NCBI GenBank assembly: GCA_030141605.1 | Contig: JAQGDQ010001721.1 | Span: 1-28,017 of the forward strand | DNA length: 28,017 nt | Source of the DNA: Tubiluchus corallicola | Lineage: Eukaryota; Priapulida; Priapulimorpha; Priapulimorphida; Tubiluchidae | Direction: 5' to 3' | Shown here: positions 22,201 to 25,200 of the stretch, one piece after another | Layout of the letters: every line of letters begins with the position of its first letter | How positions within the stretch are numbered: position 1 is the first letter of the stretch | Translations under genes and position numbers: made by a program | The notes under the pieces: model-generated | What the model saw: the letters and a program-made list of their open reading frames with translations, nothing else | Database searches by the model: none | Told to the model about the DNA's origin: nothing

Positions 22201-25200
22201 ATCTCCACAAGCCACTCTTCCTACCCTTTTGAACATTCTTTTATCCATCACTTCTCTCCTTACTTTGCACAACTCTTTTTTAAATTGCCTAAAAACCTTC
22301 GGTTTTTTTTTGTTCTTGTTTTTTCTCATTATTTGGGCGTGTTTATAATGGTGCCAGCAGCTAACAAGTTTTACTTCTGGTTCTTGCCATTTATTATATG
22401 CATGCTTATCAAAAATTTATGAAAATTATTGGGCATGTATTAGTTTCTGGCACTCACAGTCAAAATCTAATTAAATGTATTTCAGAATCTAATTGAAGAT
22501 ACTGTTAATTAATGGCCAATTTGAAGAACTGATAGCATAAGTATCTCTCTAGAGTGACATGCATGTGGTGCAGTTAGCATGTGGGCTAAAATGATGAGAG
22601 TTCAGGCCGTCTGTTTCTTGGTGAACCAATAGCTCAAATGGCGTGACATGGGAATTTTAATCCCAAGGTCTTGGGTTCAAGTCTGATTGGTGCACAATTT
22701 TTCAGCGCCTCCTTTCTTTAACTCATTAGCTGCTAGGTTAATGGTTGTTGTGATACAAGCTGAGTGGTTTTCTCAATTTGGGACATTCCCGATAATAATC
22801 TTTTATTGATTTTTTGGTTTTACTGAAAGCCATGTCCACAAATTTTTGTATTGACTTTCCGCTGTCAGACATGAGTTCAAAAACCAAAAAAAATAAGGCT
22901 TTTCACATTTGGAAGTAGCGATTAAAGTCAAAGTAAACCCTCACTCGGTCAAGTGACCCAATGACCATGTGTAGAGGAGTAAACCTTCCAAAGCAGGAGT
23001 GGAGCCCCGAAGGCGGACCAGTGCAGCATGCTCACTGACTCCGGCAGCTCCTGCAGTCAACCTGGTGCTAAACGTATCGCTCTGCTTTCCTTTGGACTAC
23101 ACCAGGGAGGAAGAGAGGGGGTTCCTGTTGTCTAAGCAACTCAGGATCTCCATATACCTTGCCCAGGCGTGCGCCTTGGAGACGTTCAAGGATCGCACTG
23201 CTCAGCCACAGTAGACGCTGCAGCTCCATCGATGTGATCAATAACTGACTCTCTTGGCGCACACTCGATGGTCTTCTGAGACAGAAGGATGCCAACAAAA
23301 AACACTCACTATACATTAAGCTTTCACAACTTAAAATCCTACTCTGATACCGAGTACTCAATTTATTTTTATTGTAAACTTACTGTAAAACTTTATTCTT
23401 TTGATTTTTTGTCACTTCATCGTTAGTGATATTAAATTTCAAAAGCCACCATTTTTCATTGCGTGAAACGAATGACGTTATGAGTACGTTCACGAGGTCA
23501 CCGAAGATCAGTAAACAAAGATGCTTTCTGTACCTCGTACGTCATTCTCACTTGCACGTGCCAAAGACGCAAAACACGGCGATTTTTACGGCAATGCGCA
23601 TGTTGAAAATTCGCCAGAAAAAGGTAAGCTATTTAGTTTGTAAGTATCATTTGTTTAGTAATAACTGTGACTTCTTTGCGTAATCATAACAGTACGTTTA
23701 AAAAACTTCTGTGTCTGTTGGGGGTTGTATTGGCCTTTAATAAAATTAATAGAATGTAGTTATGTAATCTAGAATGTAATATCTCGTCAACGTTACAGAA
23801 TCTCAGGGCACAAATGTACAGCATCGAAGAGGCAGATAGACTGAAGACGAAACGAATAGCCGGTCGCATCGTTCCCGCCATCGCGACGACTACGGCAGCC
23901 GTTGCCGGACTTGTAAGTCGTTTTTGTCAGTTCTGCCAGTTAAGTTTAGTAGTTGCCAAACTAGCATTTGTGTGTTTTGTTCTTCCGTCTTGTGAGTGTT
24001 GGAAAGAATTTGAAGTGAATGCAGGGATGAGAATTTTCCACGGATACGCAGAATTCCGAGTTTTTGGAAGATCAGTAGTGCCATTTTTGTAAATTGCATA
24101 AATTCGTTGCGAAAATTTTTACGGACCCAGTACATTATTTCACAAGCTGACCGCTAGTTGGCAGGCCGTCACTTTGTTTACATCATGTACATCAGTGTAA
24201 CCACGTGTATATCTCTATGTATAAAAATATAGAATCAATTGTGCGGAGTTATTTGAGTCAATTGCAGACAGTTTTTATATACTTTTGCATAGGAGTGACC
24301 AGTACTTAGGCGTTTTTGAGACAATTAGGTATCATGTATCCTAGATAGTTGGGTATTTTAAATTATGCATGAAACAAGGTAAGTGATATTTTAAGTCCAC
24401 TTAGTGGCTCTCTATGGTCACAAAATTGCAATTTCAACCCCATTAGTAGCCTAGGTGGCCCCAAAACCCCCGGCCTGTTTCAGAGTTTTCTGCAATTTGT
24501 CATTCTCATCCCTGCATTTGCAACTGGTGTTAATGCCATCATTATTAACATAGATATTAACGTTACTAACATTAATTGACTTCTATCGTTATTAACAACA
24601 GGCCTTATTGAAACTTAATGACCCATTCCAAAAAAACAATAGTAATGAAAAAAAGACAATGGAACAGTAGCAAAGAAATCAATGTGTACTAATGGTATTA
24701 ATTGCCTTCACTGTATTGACATCTAAGTATAATTATTTGTAGAAATGTTTACCAAAAAGAATATCCTGTTTCAATTTAGGTTAGTATTAATATAATAGTA
24801 AAAATGCTCAGGCCCAAAAATGACTATTGTAATTGCACTTTTTTCCGTCGTGTGCACCTGTGACATGTGTAGAGTTGTTGCTCTGTAACACCTCCATGTA
24901 TGATTTCAGACTCCTGATTCAAACTGTGACCTGTGACAGTCTTCTAAGATAAATCTGACAACAACAACAACAACAACAATAACATGACGATGAGTACTTG
25001 TTGTTTGTTTAGGTAACGATTGAACTAGTCAAAGTCCTGCAGCAGGCGTTGTTGGGTTCCTATCGCAATTGCTTTCTGAACCTGGCGTTACCCGTCGTGG
25101 TGTTCTCCGAGCCGGCGCCCTGCGAACGCATACCTGTGAAGTAAGTACGCAGTATTAACAAAATAGTTGTATATATACATATATATGTATGTTTATTGAC

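Noticed and set aside
23068-23361. Open frames on both strands in 22999-23361
   Set aside because: They lie within the 5S-SINE body, which is non-coding.
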